Assembly: GCA_002838185.1 (NCBI GenBank)
Contig: CP017948.1
Span: 992,001 to 1,056,000, forward strand
Reading direction: 5' to 3'
Length of the DNA: 64,000 nucleotides
DNA from: Tenericutes bacterium MO-XQ
Lineage (GTDB): Bacteria > Bacillota_I > Bacilli_A > Acholeplasmatales > Acholeplasmataceae
Below are positions 9,116 through 18,558 of the stretch, one piece after another; positions within the stretch are counted from its first letter, which is position 1, and each line of letters begins with the position of its first letter. The notes beneath the pieces are model-generated. The model worked only from the letters and a program-made list of their open reading frames with translations. It was not told the origin of the DNA and ran no database searches. The position numbers and the translations under genes were made by a program.

Positions 9116-10075
9116 GTGAAGAAAAAAGATTCCACAAAGATATTTTGGTATTTAACAGCCATAGGCTTCATTGTATTATTTTTATTGATGTTATTATCAT
9201 CAGTACTTGATGTAGGTGATAGATTAACTTCAATATCCCCATATTTGGCATATGGTTTTTATGGACTCGTGGTCATTTTATTATATCTATTAATTTTAAG
9301 ACCAGTAAGTATCATCATGTTTTCACCAACATTTTCTGTACAAACAACCATTGATGATGAAGAATCAGGAAGAAAAAATTATCGTTTATATAAAAAAGTT
9401 GTTAAGAGATTATTAGATGAACCTTATTTACCAGAAGAAGAAAAAGCAGCTTTATTAAACGCTTTATCTGAAAAAGATAAGCTTCAAGAAAGCTTAAATC
9501 ATACATTTAATAAATATGTAAAAAAAGAGATTAATAAACGTATTAGAAAACATGCAAAAACAGTGATGATTTCAACAGCTATTTCTCAAAATGGTCGATT
9601 AGATTTCTTTACTGTGATCGTTGTTAATCTACGAATGATTAAAGAACTTGTAGAAATGTGTGGATTTAGACCGTCATATAAAAACTTATCAAAACTAACA
9701 ATCAATGTTTTTACAACAGCACTGATTGCAGAAGGTTTAGAAAATATTGATATTGGTGATGTTGTCCCACAATCAACGATGAACACTTTAGGTGAAATCC
9801 CTTTAATTAAGCCTGTATTAGGCAGTGTGACACAAGGGATATCAAATGCATTATTAACGCTTAGAATTGGTATTGTAACTCGTAAATACTTATTTAGTGA
9901 TGCTAAAGAGATCACTAAAGAAAAGATTAGAAGAGATGCTTTATTAGAAGCTGCTAAAATGTTACCATCAGTTGTTGGTGATGCGATGTTAATCTTACCT
10001 AAAAAGTTTTTAGGTTTATTTAAAAAACAACAAAAAGCAGAAGATCTAGATATTGAAGATGTTAAAAGTGAGTGA
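9116..10075 (+). CDS. YcjF/DUF697-like membrane protein
   Basis: Function unknown. The protein has two N-terminal membrane helices (about residues 9-30 and 40-62), a charged central part with a predicted coiled coil, and a C-terminal domain resembling DUF697 (KHAKTVMISTAISQNGRLDFFTVIVVNLRMIKELVEMCGFRPS, LGSVTQGISNALLTLRIG), which in other bacteria accompanies GTPases. The start is GTG at 9116 after AAAAGGA; the nearby ATG at 9114 is out of frame. It overlaps the next gene by 4 nt, so the two are co-translated. Family assignment is by recognition of conserved pattern only. Confidence 0.7.
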   Translation: MKKKDSTKIFWYLTAIGFIVLFLLMLLSSVLDVGDRLTSISPYLAYGFYGLVVILLYLLILRPVSIIMFSPTFSVQTTIDDEESGRKNYRLYKKVVKRLLDEPYLPEEEKAALLNALSEKDKLQESLNHTFNKYVKKEINKRIRKHAKTVMISTAISQNGRLDFFTVIVVNLRMIKELVEMCGFRPSYKNLSKLTINVFTTALIAEGLENIDIGDVVPQSTMNTLGEIPLIKPVLGSVTQGISNALLTLRIGIVTRKYLFSDAKEITKEKIRRDALLEAAKMLPSVVGDAMLILPKKFLGLFKKQQKAEDLDIEDVKSE

Positions 10076-10866
10076 TTCTTATTAAAACGATTGTAGAAAA
10101 ACTAAAATCTTTATATTTTTCTGAAATAGAAGCAACCATTTACGTCTATTTACTTCAAAATCCTGGACAAACCATGTACCAAATAACGATGGGATGTCAT
10201 TTAACTAAGAATCAAACAGTAGATGCAGTCGATGAAATGGTTAAAAAAGGGATCGTGTTGTTAGAAAATGGGGTTAAAGATTTATATTATAGTGAAAAAC
10301 CAGAAGATTTATTAAATCAACTCAAAACTAAATATATCAAAGAAACTGATTTGCTTGTAAAAGATCTAACCCATCTATCACAAAATTATCATCAAGAACC
10401 TTATCTCAATTATCATGGTTATGATGAAATCATTGGTCAAGCAAGAACGATGATTTATGAAGCCAAAGAAGATATTTATATCAATACCGATTTAGATATT
10501 TCTGTCTTTGATGATGCATTTACTTTTTTAGAACAAAAAGGCGTAGATATTTATATCTTTTCATTTAGAGAACAATCATCAAAAAGAATGAATGTTACAA
10601 TACTTTCTCATGAGTATGAAGCTCTTGAACCAACAAGACTGATGATGGTCATTGATATGAAAAAAGTTATGATTGCTAATAAGCATCCATTAACCCATAA
10701 ATGGAGCGCAACAACCACAAAAAACGAACTTATGATCAATATCATTACAGAACATATTCATCATGATATGTACTTATTTAAAATCAGAAAAAAACAACAA
10801 AAACATTTATTTGAACTCTATCCAGACTTACTCATTGGCACACAGTTTGAAAAACGTAGGAAATAA
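10072..10866 (+). CDS. TrmB-like helix-turn-helix transcriptional regulator
   Basis: The N-terminal 75 residues look like a TrmB-type winged helix (IEATIYVYLLQNPGQTMYQITMGCHLTKNQTVDAVDEMVKKGIVLLENG), followed by a region resembling the phospholipase-D-like sensor domain of TrmB proteins (YDEIIGQARTMIYEAKEDIYINTD). This suggests a sugar- or ligand-responsive DNA-binding protein. Start is GTG, overlapping the upstream stop by 4 nt, with no clear ribosome site, so translational coupling is likely. The target is unknown; the only linked gene is the DUF697-like protein. Confidence 0.7.
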   Translation: MILIKTIVEKLKSLYFSEIEATIYVYLLQNPGQTMYQITMGCHLTKNQTVDAVDEMVKKGIVLLENGVKDLYYSEKPEDLLNQLKTKYIKETDLLVKDLTHLSQNYHQEPYLNYHGYDEIIGQARTMIYEAKEDIYINTDLDISVFDDAFTFLEQKGVDIYIFSFREQSSKRMNVTILSHEYEALEPTRLMMVIDMKKVMIANKHPLTHKWSATTTKNELMINIITEHIHHDMYLFKIRKKQQKHLFELYPDLLIGTQFEKRRK

Positions 10867-10888
10867 AGCAATTATCTCAACTTTTTTG

Positions 10889-10917
10889 TTGACTTTTGCC
10901 CCTATCTACGATAAAAT
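10889..10917 (+). promoter_or_regulatory. Promoter of the rplU operon
   Basis: TTGACT at 10889-10894 and TAAAAT at 10912-10917 with a 17-nt spacer. Confidence 0.75.
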
Positions 10918-10923
10918 ATCTAT

Positions 10924-11011
10924 GTTGTACCACATAGGAGAGGTTTTAAACGCATAAAATATGCTACCTTGATAGTGAGTCTTCACAAAAAATAAGGAGG
11001 TGTAACAACGT
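10924..11011 (+). promoter_or_regulatory. rplU 5' leader, possible L21 autoregulatory leader
   Basis: About 88 nt of untranslated leader lie between the promoter and rplU and end in AAGGAGGTG. Many Firmicutes have an L21-binding leader at this place. I assign it from position and size; I did not match the consensus structure, so regulation by L21 is inference. Confidence 0.4.
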
Positions 11012-11320
11012 ATGTATGCAGTTATTAAAACAGGCGGTAAACAAGTAAGAGTCGTTGAAGGTCAAGAAATCTATGTAGAAAAACTTGATGTTGAAGAAGG
11101 CGAAAACTTTGAATTTACTGAAGTATTAATGGTTGGTGGAGAAAAACCAGTAATCGGAACTCCAGTCGTTGAAAATGCGAAAGTCGTTGCTAAAGTGTTA
11201 AAACATGGTCGTGGTAAAAAAATCATCGTGTTCAAATACAAAGTAAGAAAGAAATATCGCATAAAACAAGGACACAGACAAGCATATACTAAGTTAGTCG
11301 TAGAAAAAATTGTAGCTTAA
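11012..11320 (+). CDS. rplU: Ribosomal protein bL21
   Basis: bL21 binds 23S rRNA in the 50S subunit. The 102-residue protein begins [18 protein letters not shown] and ends [19 protein letters not shown], both characteristic. AAGGAGGTG precedes the ATG. It heads the common Firmicutes order rplU-prp-rpmA-obg, with two bases between its stop and prp. Confidence 0.98.
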   Translation: MYAVIKTGGKQVRVVEGQEIYVEKLDVEEGENFEFTEVLMVGGEKPVIGTPVVENAKVVAKVLKHGRGKKIIVFKYKVRKKYRIKQGHRQAYTKLVVEKIVA

Positions 11321-11322
11321 TT

Positions 11323-11637
11323 ATGATTAAAGTACAAAAGATTTACGAAAACGAACAATTAAAAACTTTAATTGTTAAAGGACATGCCAATTATAAAGCG
11401 AAAGGTGAAGATATCGTGTGTGCAGCTGTATCAACTGCAACGATCCTTACTGCAAACGCAATTGAGCATTTGAAACTAAATCAAGCAATTGATTTAGATG
11501 TAAGTGAAGGATATTTTAAAATCAGTCTATTAGAAAAACAGGATACTGTCATTGGACTTTTAAAAAATTTAGAATATACCTTAAATGAATTAGAAAAACA
11601 ATATCCGAAATATATTAAAAATCAAAAGGAGGGATAA
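11323..11637 (+). CDS. prp: Ribosomal-processing cysteine protease Prp
   Basis: Prp (YsxB) is a small cysteine protease that removes the N-terminal extension of bL27 before it enters the ribosome. The 104-residue protein has the catalytic pair in [18 protein letters not shown]: His in GHA and Cys in VCAAVS. It lies exactly between rplU and rpmA, and the L27 encoded next has the matching cleavage extension. This supports the function directly. There is one base between its stop and the rpmA ATG. Confidence 0.95.
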   Translation: MIKVQKIYENEQLKTLIVKGHANYKAKGEDIVCAAVSTATILTANAIEHLKLNQAIDLDVSEGYFKISLLEKQDTVIGLLKNLEYTLNELEKQYPKYIKNQKEG

Positions 11638-11638
11638 C

Positions 11639-11917
11639 ATGTTAAAGTTAAACATACAGTTATTCGCATCTAAAAAAGGTGTAGGTTCAACTCGTAATGG
11701 TCGCGACTCAGCATCTAAACGTCTAGGATTAAAGTTATCTGACGGACAATATGCATCAGCAGGCTCAATCATTTATCGTCAAAGAGGAACTAAAATCCAC
11801 CCAGGTAACAATGTTGGCCGCGGTGGCGATGATACATTATTCGCTAAAGTTAGTGGCACCGTTAAATACGAACGTTTAGGTAGAGACAGAAAACAAGTAT
11901 CAGTTTACGAAGGATAA
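11639..11917 (+). CDS. rpmA: Ribosomal protein bL27 precursor
   Basis: bL27 reaches the peptidyl-transferase centre with its N-terminus. Here the protein begins [17 protein letters not shown]: the LNIQLF extension is the Prp-type processing sequence, with cleavage expected after Phe to expose ASKKG. The rest ([27 protein letters not shown]) is canonical; total 92 residues. AAGGAGGG precedes the ATG. The stop codon lies within the 5' arm of a terminator-like hairpin. Confidence 0.98.
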   Translation: MLKLNIQLFASKKGVGSTRNGRDSASKRLGLKLSDGQYASAGSIIYRQRGTKIHPGNNVGRGGDDTLFAKVSGTVKYERLGRDRKQVSVYEG

Positions 11918-11937
11918 CCTTAGTTATCCTTTTTTTT
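11911..11937 (+). terminator. Terminator/attenuator between rpmA and obg
   Basis: AGGATAAC (11911-11918) pairs with GTTATCCT (11923-11930), followed by T7. The 5' arm includes the rpmA stop. No clear promoter fits before obg, so obg probably depends on read-through. Confidence 0.8.
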
Positions 11938-11959
11938 CGAAAAAGAAGTTGGTGAACAA

Positions 11960-13216
11960 ATGTTTATAGATGAAGTAACCGTTGAGGTATTCGGCGGTAA
12001 AGGCGGAAATGGTATGGCTTCATACCGACGCGAGAAATATGTTGAATATGGCGGCCCATGGGGCGGTAATGGCGGGAACGGTGGATCCGTTATTTTTGTT
12101 GGTGATGAAGGTAAACAAAACTTAATTGATCTTAGATATCAAAGACACATCAGAGCTCAAAATGGTGTTAATGGTATGTCTAAAGGGATGCATGGTGCAA
12201 ATGCAGAACATAGATATATTAAAGTGCCCCTAGGCACTGTTGTGTATAGTGAAAATAAAGAATTCTTTTTAGGTGAAATTACTGAACAAGGTCAAGAATT
12301 AGTGGTTGCTAAAGGTGGCAAAGGCGGTCGTGGAAACATGGCGTTTGCGACTGCAAGAAACTCTGCACCGAGTTATGCTGAAAATGGCGATCCAGGTGAA
12401 GTTAGAAAGCTACACATTGAACTTAAAGTATTAGCTGATGTTGGACTGATTGGTTATCCTAGTGTTGGAAAATCAACCATCATCTCAGTAGTTTCAAATG
12501 CAAGACCTAAAATTGCAGCTTATCCATTTACGACCCTACAACCTAATTTAGGGATGGTTTATGTCGGTGAGGATTCATTTGTCTTAGCAGACCTACCAGG
12601 ATTAATTGAAAATGCACATCAAGGACATGGACTTGGTATCAGATTTTTAAAACACATTGAAAGATGTAGAGTTTTTTTACATGTAGTTGACATTACCAGA
12701 GATGATCCATATGATGATTATTTAAAGATTAAAGAAGAACTTAGACAATATGATGAGTCATTGACACAAAGACCACAAATCGTGGTGATTAATAAGATTG
12801 ATATGCCTGATACAGAAGATAAGATTAAAGCATTAAAATCTAAAATCAAAGAAGATATTGTCTTAATCTCAGCGATTAGACAAGAAAATGTTAAGGATCT
12901 CATGTATAAAACATATGAAATGCTTAAACAAGCACCTAAGATAGAAAAAGTTGAAGATGAAACAGTTAAGTTATATAAATATGAAGCAGAAGGTCCAGCA
13001 TTTGAACTTAATGTGACAGAAGATAATGTTTTTGAATTAACAGGAAATAAACTTAGACTGTTATTTGAAAGAACTGATTTTACCAAAGATGATGCAGTTA
13101 AGCGTTTTGCAAGACAACTTAGAAGTTTAGGTGTTGATGATGCATTGCGTGCTAAAGGTGCTCAAAATGGAGACACTGTAAGAATCTTCGATTTTGAATT
13201 TGAATTTATCGAATAA
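11960..13216 (+). CDS. obg: GTPase Obg/CgtA
   Basis: Obg is an essential GTPase involved in 50S assembly and stress signalling. The 418-residue protein has the N-terminal glycine-rich Obg fold (GGKGGNGMASYRREK, GGPWGGNGGNGG), a G domain with G1 GYPSVGKSTI, G3 DLPGL and G4 NKIDMPD, and a complete C-terminal OCT domain (from about residue 345, GPAFELNVTEDNVFELTG). GTTGGTG precedes the ATG. It closes the rplU-prp-rpmA-obg operon and is followed by a strong terminator. Confidence 0.98.
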   Translation: MFIDEVTVEVFGGKGGNGMASYRREKYVEYGGPWGGNGGNGGSVIFVGDEGKQNLIDLRYQRHIRAQNGVNGMSKGMHGANAEHRYIKVPLGTVVYSENKEFFLGEITEQGQELVVAKGGKGGRGNMAFATARNSAPSYAENGDPGEVRKLHIELKVLADVGLIGYPSVGKSTIISVVSNARPKIAAYPFTTLQPNLGMVYVGEDSFVLADLPGLIENAHQGHGLGIRFLKHIERCRVFLHVVDITRDDPYDDYLKIKEELRQYDESLTQRPQIVVINKIDMPDTEDKIKALKSKIKEDIVLISAIRQENVKDLMYKTYEMLKQAPKIEKVEDETVKLYKYEAEGPAFELNVTEDNVFELTGNKLRLLFERTDFTKDDAVKRFARQLRSLGVDDALRAKGAQNGDTVRIFDFEFEFIE

Positions 13217-13241
13217 GACAATCAACCGATTGTCTTTTTTT
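13215..13241 (+). terminator. Terminator after obg
   Basis: AAGACAATC pairs with GATTGTCTT (9 bp, 4-nt loop) with a T-run. Confidence 0.9.
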
Positions 13242-13268
13242 ATAAAAAAATAGGAGAGGTCTCCTATT
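13242..13268 (-). terminator. Terminator of the coiled-coil gene
   Basis: On the minus strand AATAGGAGA and TCTCCTATT form a 9-bp inverted repeat that includes the stop codon of the coiled-coil gene and is followed by a T-rich tract. It is back-to-back with the obg terminator. Confidence 0.8.
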
Positions 13269-16200
13269 TTAAGTGTAATGATTTAATTTTGAATCGATAG
13301 TTTTTTCTTAAGTGTTTTAACTCTTGACGTAGCACTCTTTGTTGAAGTTTTTGAGCTTTAACATGATATTTTGTAGTATGCTCATTCATATTTCTAATTT
13401 CATGTGCTCTATTACTGTTAAGTGATTGTAAATCTAAGGTGTTATTCTTATGAGCTTTATCAATAGAGAGCTTAGATTTCTTCATATCTTCATCATAAGC
13501 AATATTTTTTTGCTTAAACGTATCAAGTGTTTTAAGTCTGGTTTGTTCAAAACGAGTAAGTAAACCTTGATTCTTGTTTTCAGTTGATTGTAAGAAGTTT
13601 TGATAAGTCTTGTTTTCAAGCTCTAAATGCTGATCATATTTTTGCACGTGTTTTTGATATTGTGCTTCAATATGTTCCATTTGTTTTTTGTAATCTGCAA
13701 ACGATTGGTTAGCAACTTGAGTTTGATTATCATTGAGTGATTTTAATTCTTGTTTCATGAACTCTAAGTGACCTTGAAGCTTAATATCCAGCTGTTTAAT
13801 GGTAGCTTGTATAGTTGCTAAAGATTTTTCTAATTCTTGATTCTTTTGATCTTTGCCTTCCTTATAGCCTTGAAGTTCAGTTTTCAAGTCCTTTTCTTTT
13901 TGATCTTTAATCTTAAGTTCATTTGAGTCAAGTTGATCCATGGTTTGTTTTTGGTTAGACTTAAGTTCATTAAGCAAGTGCTCTTGAGCTTTATTGAAGT
14001 CTTCAACGATATCATCTTGTTTCTTATCACTTGCGTGATAGAAATCAAACATATGATTTAGCATTTGTTGCTGATTGTTGATTAAATGATTTTCAAATAT
14101 CATTTGAGCTTTCTTTAGTTTCTTATCTTCTTGATATAATAGTGAATCAGTAACATAAGCAGTATCATTTAAATTCTCGATAAAGCTTAGATGTGCACTG
14201 ATTAGACTATCAAAATCAGATTGAATCTTTTCATGTAAATGTTGACTTTCCAATTGATATTTCAAATAGAAGTTAGATTCTTTTGTTTGATGTTTTTTAA
14301 GAAGTTTTTGTTGTTTTTCCATACTTTCTTTGATATGATCAACTTGTTTATCGTATGGTAACATTTTTTGATGTTTCTTATCTATTTGTTTTTCAATGGT
14401 TGATAATCGGTGTTTTAAGTTCTTAATTTCTTTTTCATGATTAAGAATCAATTTTTGATTTTCTTTCATATCATGATGTTTATGTTTAGCAGGAATTACA
14501 CCACTAGCAATGTTATCATTGATCTTTTGAAGCTGAATCACAAACTGATTTTGTTTTTCTAAAGCTTGTTGTGTTTGGAAAAACTTTTGTTCAAGAAGAT
14601 TGATATCTTTTTGGATATCTTTTTGTTTTGTATGAATCTTTTGTAATTCTTGTTCATATAAGTTCATCGCATCTTCATGCTTCAACATATATTTATAACT
14701 GGTTTGGTCATCAATTTTCTTTTGATAGTATTCTAAGTCTATAGATTTAAACTCATTAATCATCTGTGTAATACCATCTTTTAAAACTTGCTCAAGATCA
14801 TTAAGATGATTTAACATCTTTTTAAAAATCTCTGGATGTGATGGAAGTAGATATAAAGTTTTGATGACAGATTGAATGGTTTTATGTTTCTTGTAGAATA
14901 ATCTTAACCCATAAAAGAGCATTTCAGATTGATATTGTCTTAGATTTAAGTCATTTAAATATAGTTTCATCAATCGGATGGCTTTTTGGTTTGATAATTC
15001 TTTTTGATGATTGGTTTTCTTTTCAAGTAGAAGAAACTCTTGTTCATGATGTTTTCTTTGTTGGTCAAGCTTAATGAGTTCTACTTGATATTTCTTATCA
15101 ATCAAATTTAAATTGTCTTTATGCTTAGCTTCTTCAAGACTTAACGTGTAGGTTTTAAATATCTGATGCTTGTTTTTTTCAAAAACAGACTCTGCAATTT
15201 CTCTTCTCATATCTTGCTCACTGATTGTGAAATCTCTTTTTGATTTCATCTTTTCTAGTTCAAGTTGAGTAGATATTTGTAAAAATTGCGTTTCAGATTC
15301 AAAGTCAAGTTTTGCAACGATAGCTTTAACATTTTCCTTTTCAATCTTACATGCATAATCATGTTCTATCTCTGCAGTTTTAAGTTTTGATAAATATGAT
15401 GCCAAATGTTGGTCATTATTAAGTAAATTTAATTCTCTTTCTTGAATATGAGATTGGATTTGAAGTTGGATTTCTAAACGTAGCAAATCATTTTTTAATG
15501 TCATATTTAGGACATGTAGTTGATATTTATAGGTTTCTTCTAATAGATTTAAATGTTTTTTAGATGCTAAAAGATTATGATTGAAATTTAAATCAATTTT
15601 TGCAATGTCTTGTTTATAATCATATGCAAGAAAATCTCTTTTTAAACGCCAATCATTCATTTCTTTTAAATGATTGATATCATGTTGATAAAGTTTTTGT
15701 TGTAATTCTTTTTGTTTCATTGTGATATCTTTTTGTGTTCTTAAGATTTGTTTATTTAAATCATTATCTAACCCTCTTAATACAGAAGTTAAATTATGAT
15801 TGATCTTTTCTTTTACATGTGGATCATCAGCATGTTTCATCTTTTCTCTATATGCTCTTGATTGAATGATTTTTTCTTTGTGTATAGCTTCTCTAAATGC
15901 TGATAATTTAGAGTTTAATAAAGTAATCGTCTCATTAGATTGATGAACGATACGTTGTTTTTTCTCTTCATACGTTGTTTTTTGCACATTAAAAGCTTCA
16001 TCAAGGTCTAGCAATTGTTGTTGATGATCCTTTTTGGTTTTATCTACGGTTTGTTGATATTCAGTATTTAGTTCTTCAAGTTTAGCATGAACAGGGTCAA
16101 TTTTCTTTTGATGTTCTTTTTTAAGAGTGTTTTTAGCCTTGTCATGCGCTTTTTTAAGCTTATTGATTGCTGTGTTAAACTGTGTCGTTAATAAATGATA

Positions 16201-16875
16201 ATTGTTTTTAATAGTTAAATATGTTTGATCATTAGCATCTTTTACTGTTTGTGTTTCTTTGTCGTTATCAATTAAAGCTTCTGTTTTTTCTTTTTGAAAA
16301 TTTTCAATTGCTAGATTTACATCTTCAATTTTCTTTTTATAATTGGTTTCTAAACTTGATTGGGTGTCTTTCTTTTCTTTTTCGATATCATTTGATTGTT
16401 CTTGGTAAAGTTTTCTTGCAGTTGCCTTTTCTTTTTCAAATTGTGATATTTCTCTTTTTAGTTGTTGTTCAAGTTTTTTAAGTTTGTCTTCGTATGTTTC
16501 TTTTAATGCTAGTTTATCTTGTTCTAATTTCTTAGTTAAAACGCTTTGATCTTTATTTATTTTTTGTAGATCTTGGATTTTATCTTTTTGAAATTGATCA
16601 AGATTGGTTTTATGATCTTCAACACTCTTTAAAATATCCTTATTTAAACGCTCAATATGTTTTACATAGTTTTTATGGATTTGTAAGCTCACATCGATGG
16701 AAATTTTATGTTTATAATGGATATGTTGATCAATCCATGTCAAATTTGGATTAATATCATCTAAAAGAACCACCAATTCATTTGAGATTGGTAGATATTT
16801 TTGTCCGTGATTTAATTCATCTTTGAAAAGACGTTCAAACGTCTCTAGGTTGTCTATCTTTAAAATGGTTATCAC
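13264..16875 (-). CDS. Giant coiled-coil protein of unknown function (1,203 aa)
   Basis: Function unknown. After a short globular N-terminus of about 60 residues (FERLFKDELNHGQKYLPISNELVVLLDD), almost the whole protein is Lys/Glu/Gln/Leu-rich coiled coil with heptad-like spacing, broken near residues 690-750 and around 800. No P-loop, SMC head, signal peptide or membrane helix is visible, so it should be a cytosolic rod, perhaps cytoskeletal or scaffolding. Start is GTG with AGGAT just upstream. It is a single gene with its own terminator, divergent from ruvA and convergent with obg. A ROK- or SMC-type role is not supported. Confidence 0.75.
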   Translation of the reverse strand: MITILKIDNLETFERLFKDELNHGQKYLPISNELVVLLDDINPNLTWIDQHIHYKHKISIDVSLQIHKNYVKHIERLNKDILKSVEDHKTNLDQFQKDKIQDLQKINKDQSVLTKKLEQDKLALKETYEDKLKKLEQQLKREISQFEKEKATARKLYQEQSNDIEKEKKDTQSSLETNYKKKIEDVNLAIENFQKEKTEALIDNDKETQTVKDANDQTYLTIKNNYHLLTTQFNTAINKLKKAHDKAKNTLKKEHQKKIDPVHAKLEELNTEYQQTVDKTKKDHQQQLLDLDEAFNVQKTTYEEKKQRIVHQSNETITLLNSKLSAFREAIHKEKIIQSRAYREKMKHADDPHVKEKINHNLTSVLRGLDNDLNKQILRTQKDITMKQKELQQKLYQHDINHLKEMNDWRLKRDFLAYDYKQDIAKIDLNFNHNLLASKKHLNLLEETYKYQLHVLNMTLKNDLLRLEIQLQIQSHIQERELNLLNNDQHLASYLSKLKTAEIEHDYACKIEKENVKAIVAKLDFESETQFLQISTQLELEKMKSKRDFTISEQDMRREIAESVFEKNKHQIFKTYTLSLEEAKHKDNLNLIDKKYQVELIKLDQQRKHHEQEFLLLEKKTNHQKELSNQKAIRLMKLYLNDLNLRQYQSEMLFYGLRLFYKKHKTIQSVIKTLYLLPSHPEIFKKMLNHLNDLEQVLKDGITQMINEFKSIDLEYYQKKIDDQTSYKYMLKHEDAMNLYEQELQKIHTKQKDIQKDINLLEQKFFQTQQALEKQNQFVIQLQKINDNIASGVIPAKHKHHDMKENQKLILNHEKEIKNLKHRLSTIEKQIDKKHQKMLPYDKQVDHIKESMEKQQKLLKKHQTKESNFYLKYQLESQHLHEKIQSDFDSLISAHLSFIENLNDTAYVTDSLLYQEDKKLKKAQMIFENHLINNQQQMLNHMFDFYHASDKKQDDIVEDFNKAQEHLLNELKSNQKQTMDQLDSNELKIKDQKEKDLKTELQGYKEGKDQKNQELEKSLATIQATIKQLDIKLQGHLEFMKQELKSLNDNQTQVANQSFADYKKQMEHIEAQYQKHVQKYDQHLELENKTYQNFLQSTENKNQGLLTRFEQTRLKTLDTFKQKNIAYDEDMKKSKLSIDKAHKNNTLDLQSLNSNRAHEIRNMNEHTTKYHVKAQKLQQRVLRQELKHLRKNYRFKIKSLHLK

Positions 16876-16931
16876 ATCCTAAAATTATTATAACATAATC
16901 AAGAGTTAAGATAGAAAAAAGCACGAAAAAA

Positions 16932-16940
16932 TGTTATAAT
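16932..16940 (+). promoter_or_regulatory. Extended -10 promoter of ruvAB-queA
   Basis: TGTTATAAT is an extended -10 box; no good -35 lies 17 nt upstream. A mirror TGTTATAAT occurs on the minus strand upstream of the coiled-coil gene (about 16,889-16,897). Confidence 0.6.
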
Positions 16941-16973
16941 TAAATGAAAAGATAAAAAGCTGGGTGAGACTTT

Positions 16974-17528
16974 ATGTATGCGTATGTAAAAGGCGTGGTT
17001 ACGCTTATTAAACCAAGTTACATCGTCGTCGATGTATCAGGTGTAGGATATCAAATATTAACTCCAAATTCATATCATTATAAACTTGAAGATGATGTAT
17101 TAGTTTATACCCATCATTACGTGAGAGAAGACATTAATGTTTTATATGGTTTTCCAAGTTTAGATTCTAAAGAATTATTTGTAAAACTTATTGGTGTTTC
17201 TGGAATTGGACCAAAGAGTGCACTTAGCATTTTAGCAAGTGATCAAATTGATGATATCATTATGGCTATCGAAGCTTCAGATGTTAAATTTTTGACAAAA
17301 TTTCCTGGGATTGGACCAAAGAGTGCACAACAAATCATTCTTGACTTAAAAGGTAAACTTGTGATTGATGAACTAGAATTCATCCCAACTCAAGAATCAG
17401 ATGTATCACAAGCATTAACAGCTTTAGGATATTCAAAAACAGAAATTAAGAAAGTACTTAAGAAGGTAAATCCTGATCAAAGTGTTGAAATGATGATCAA
17501 AGATGCACTTAAGCTACTGATGAAATAA
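16974..17528 (+). CDS. ruvA: Holliday junction DNA helicase subunit RuvA
   Basis: RuvA binds four-way junctions and loads RuvB for branch migration. The 184-residue protein has an OB-fold N-terminus ([26 protein letters not shown]), two helix-hairpin-helix motifs ([14 protein letters not shown] and [15 protein letters not shown]) and a C-terminal RuvB-contacting domain ([15 protein letters not shown]). GGGTGAG precedes the ATG. ruvB follows after 19 nt. Confidence 0.97.
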   Translation: MYAYVKGVVTLIKPSYIVVDVSGVGYQILTPNSYHYKLEDDVLVYTHHYVREDINVLYGFPSLDSKELFVKLIGVSGIGPKSALSILASDQIDDIIMAIEASDVKFLTKFPGIGPKSAQQIILDLKGKLVIDELEFIPTQESDVSQALTALGYSKTEIKKVLKKVNPDQSVEMMIKDALKLLMK

Positions 17529-17547
17529 ACTTAAAAGAAGGTTTCTT

Positions 17548-18558
17548 ATGGATAAAGAACGTATTGTAACTGCAATGTCAATTAAAGAAGATGAAGATCA
17601 AACATTACGCCCTCAACGACTTGAACAATATATTGGACAAGATGACATCAAAGAGATGCTTGATATTTATATCAAAGCTGCATTAAAGCGTAAAGAGGCA
17701 CTTGATCACATGCTTTTATATGGACCTCCAGGTTTAGGTAAAACAACTTTAGCACAAATCGTTGCTAATGAACTTGGAGTCAATATTAAAGTGACAAGCG
17801 GACCTGCGATTGAACGTAGTGGAGATTTAGCAGCTGTCTTATCATCACTTGAACCTGGTGATGTTTTATTTATTGATGAGATTCATAGACTACCAAGATT
17901 TGTTGAAGAAGTTTTATATGCTGCTATGGAAGATTATGTGTTAGATATCGTCATCGGTAAAGATCATGAATCTAGAAGCATAAGAATCGATTTGCCTCCA
18001 TTTACTTTAATTGGAGCAACCACAAGGTTTGGTGATTTATCTGCACCACTTAGAGATCGTTTTGGTGTTGTCTTTAGATTAAACTATTATGGTGTTAACG
18101 ATTTAGAACAAATCGTAAGAAGAACAGCAGGCGTTTATCAAAATGATATAGAAGAAGATGCGGTTAATGCTTTAGCTAAGAGAAGCAGAGGCACACCTAG
18201 AATTGCAAACCGATTATTTAGAAGAGTTAGAGACTTTGCGGAAATCATCGGTGATGGAACGATTAATAAAGAGATTACAGATCATGCCTTATCTAAACTA
18301 GGTATTGACCATAATGGACTTGATCATACCGATTATCGTTATTTAAAATCGATTATAGAGAAATTTGGTGGAGGTCCTGTAGGTATTGAAACCATCTCTG
18401 CATCCATCTCTGAAGAAATGACAACTGTTGAAGACGTTTATGAGCCTTATCTACTGATGGAAGGGTATATTAAAAGAACCGCTAGAGGTAGAGTAGCAAC
18501 CGAAAAGACTTATCAAGCGTTAGGCATAAAATATTATAAAGGACTGTTTGAAAAATGA
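17548..18558 (+). CDS. ruvB: Holliday junction DNA helicase subunit RuvB
   Basis: RuvB is the hexameric AAA+ motor of branch migration. Seen: Walker [11 protein letters not shown], Walker B LFIDEIHR, sensor 1 IGATTR, the arginine region [17 protein letters not shown], and the C-terminal winged helix ending EKTYQALGI. Length 336 residues is normal. No ruvC is in the window, as in most Firmicutes. The TGA stop overlaps the queA ATG by 4 nt. Confidence 0.98.
   Translation: MDKERIVTAMSIKEDEDQTLRPQRLEQYIGQDDIKEMLDIYIKAALKRKEALDHMLLYGPPGLGKTTLAQIVANELGVNIKVTSGPAIERSGDLAAVLSSLEPGDVLFIDEIHRLPRFVEEVLYAAMEDYVLDIVIGKDHESRSIRIDLPPFTLIGATTRFGDLSAPLRDRFGVVFRLNYYGVNDLEQIVRRTAGVYQNDIEEDAVNALAKRSRGTPRIANRLFRRVRDFAEIIGDGTINKEITDHALSKLGIDHNGLDHTDYRYLKSIIEKFGGGPVGIETISASISEEMTTVEDVYEPYLLMEGYIKRTARGRVATEKTYQALGIKYYKGLFEK

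Noticed and set aside
12718-13086. Long antisense frame within obg
   Set aside because: The opposite frame encodes the complete, conserved OCT part of Obg; the antisense product has a low-complexity look and no ribosome site.
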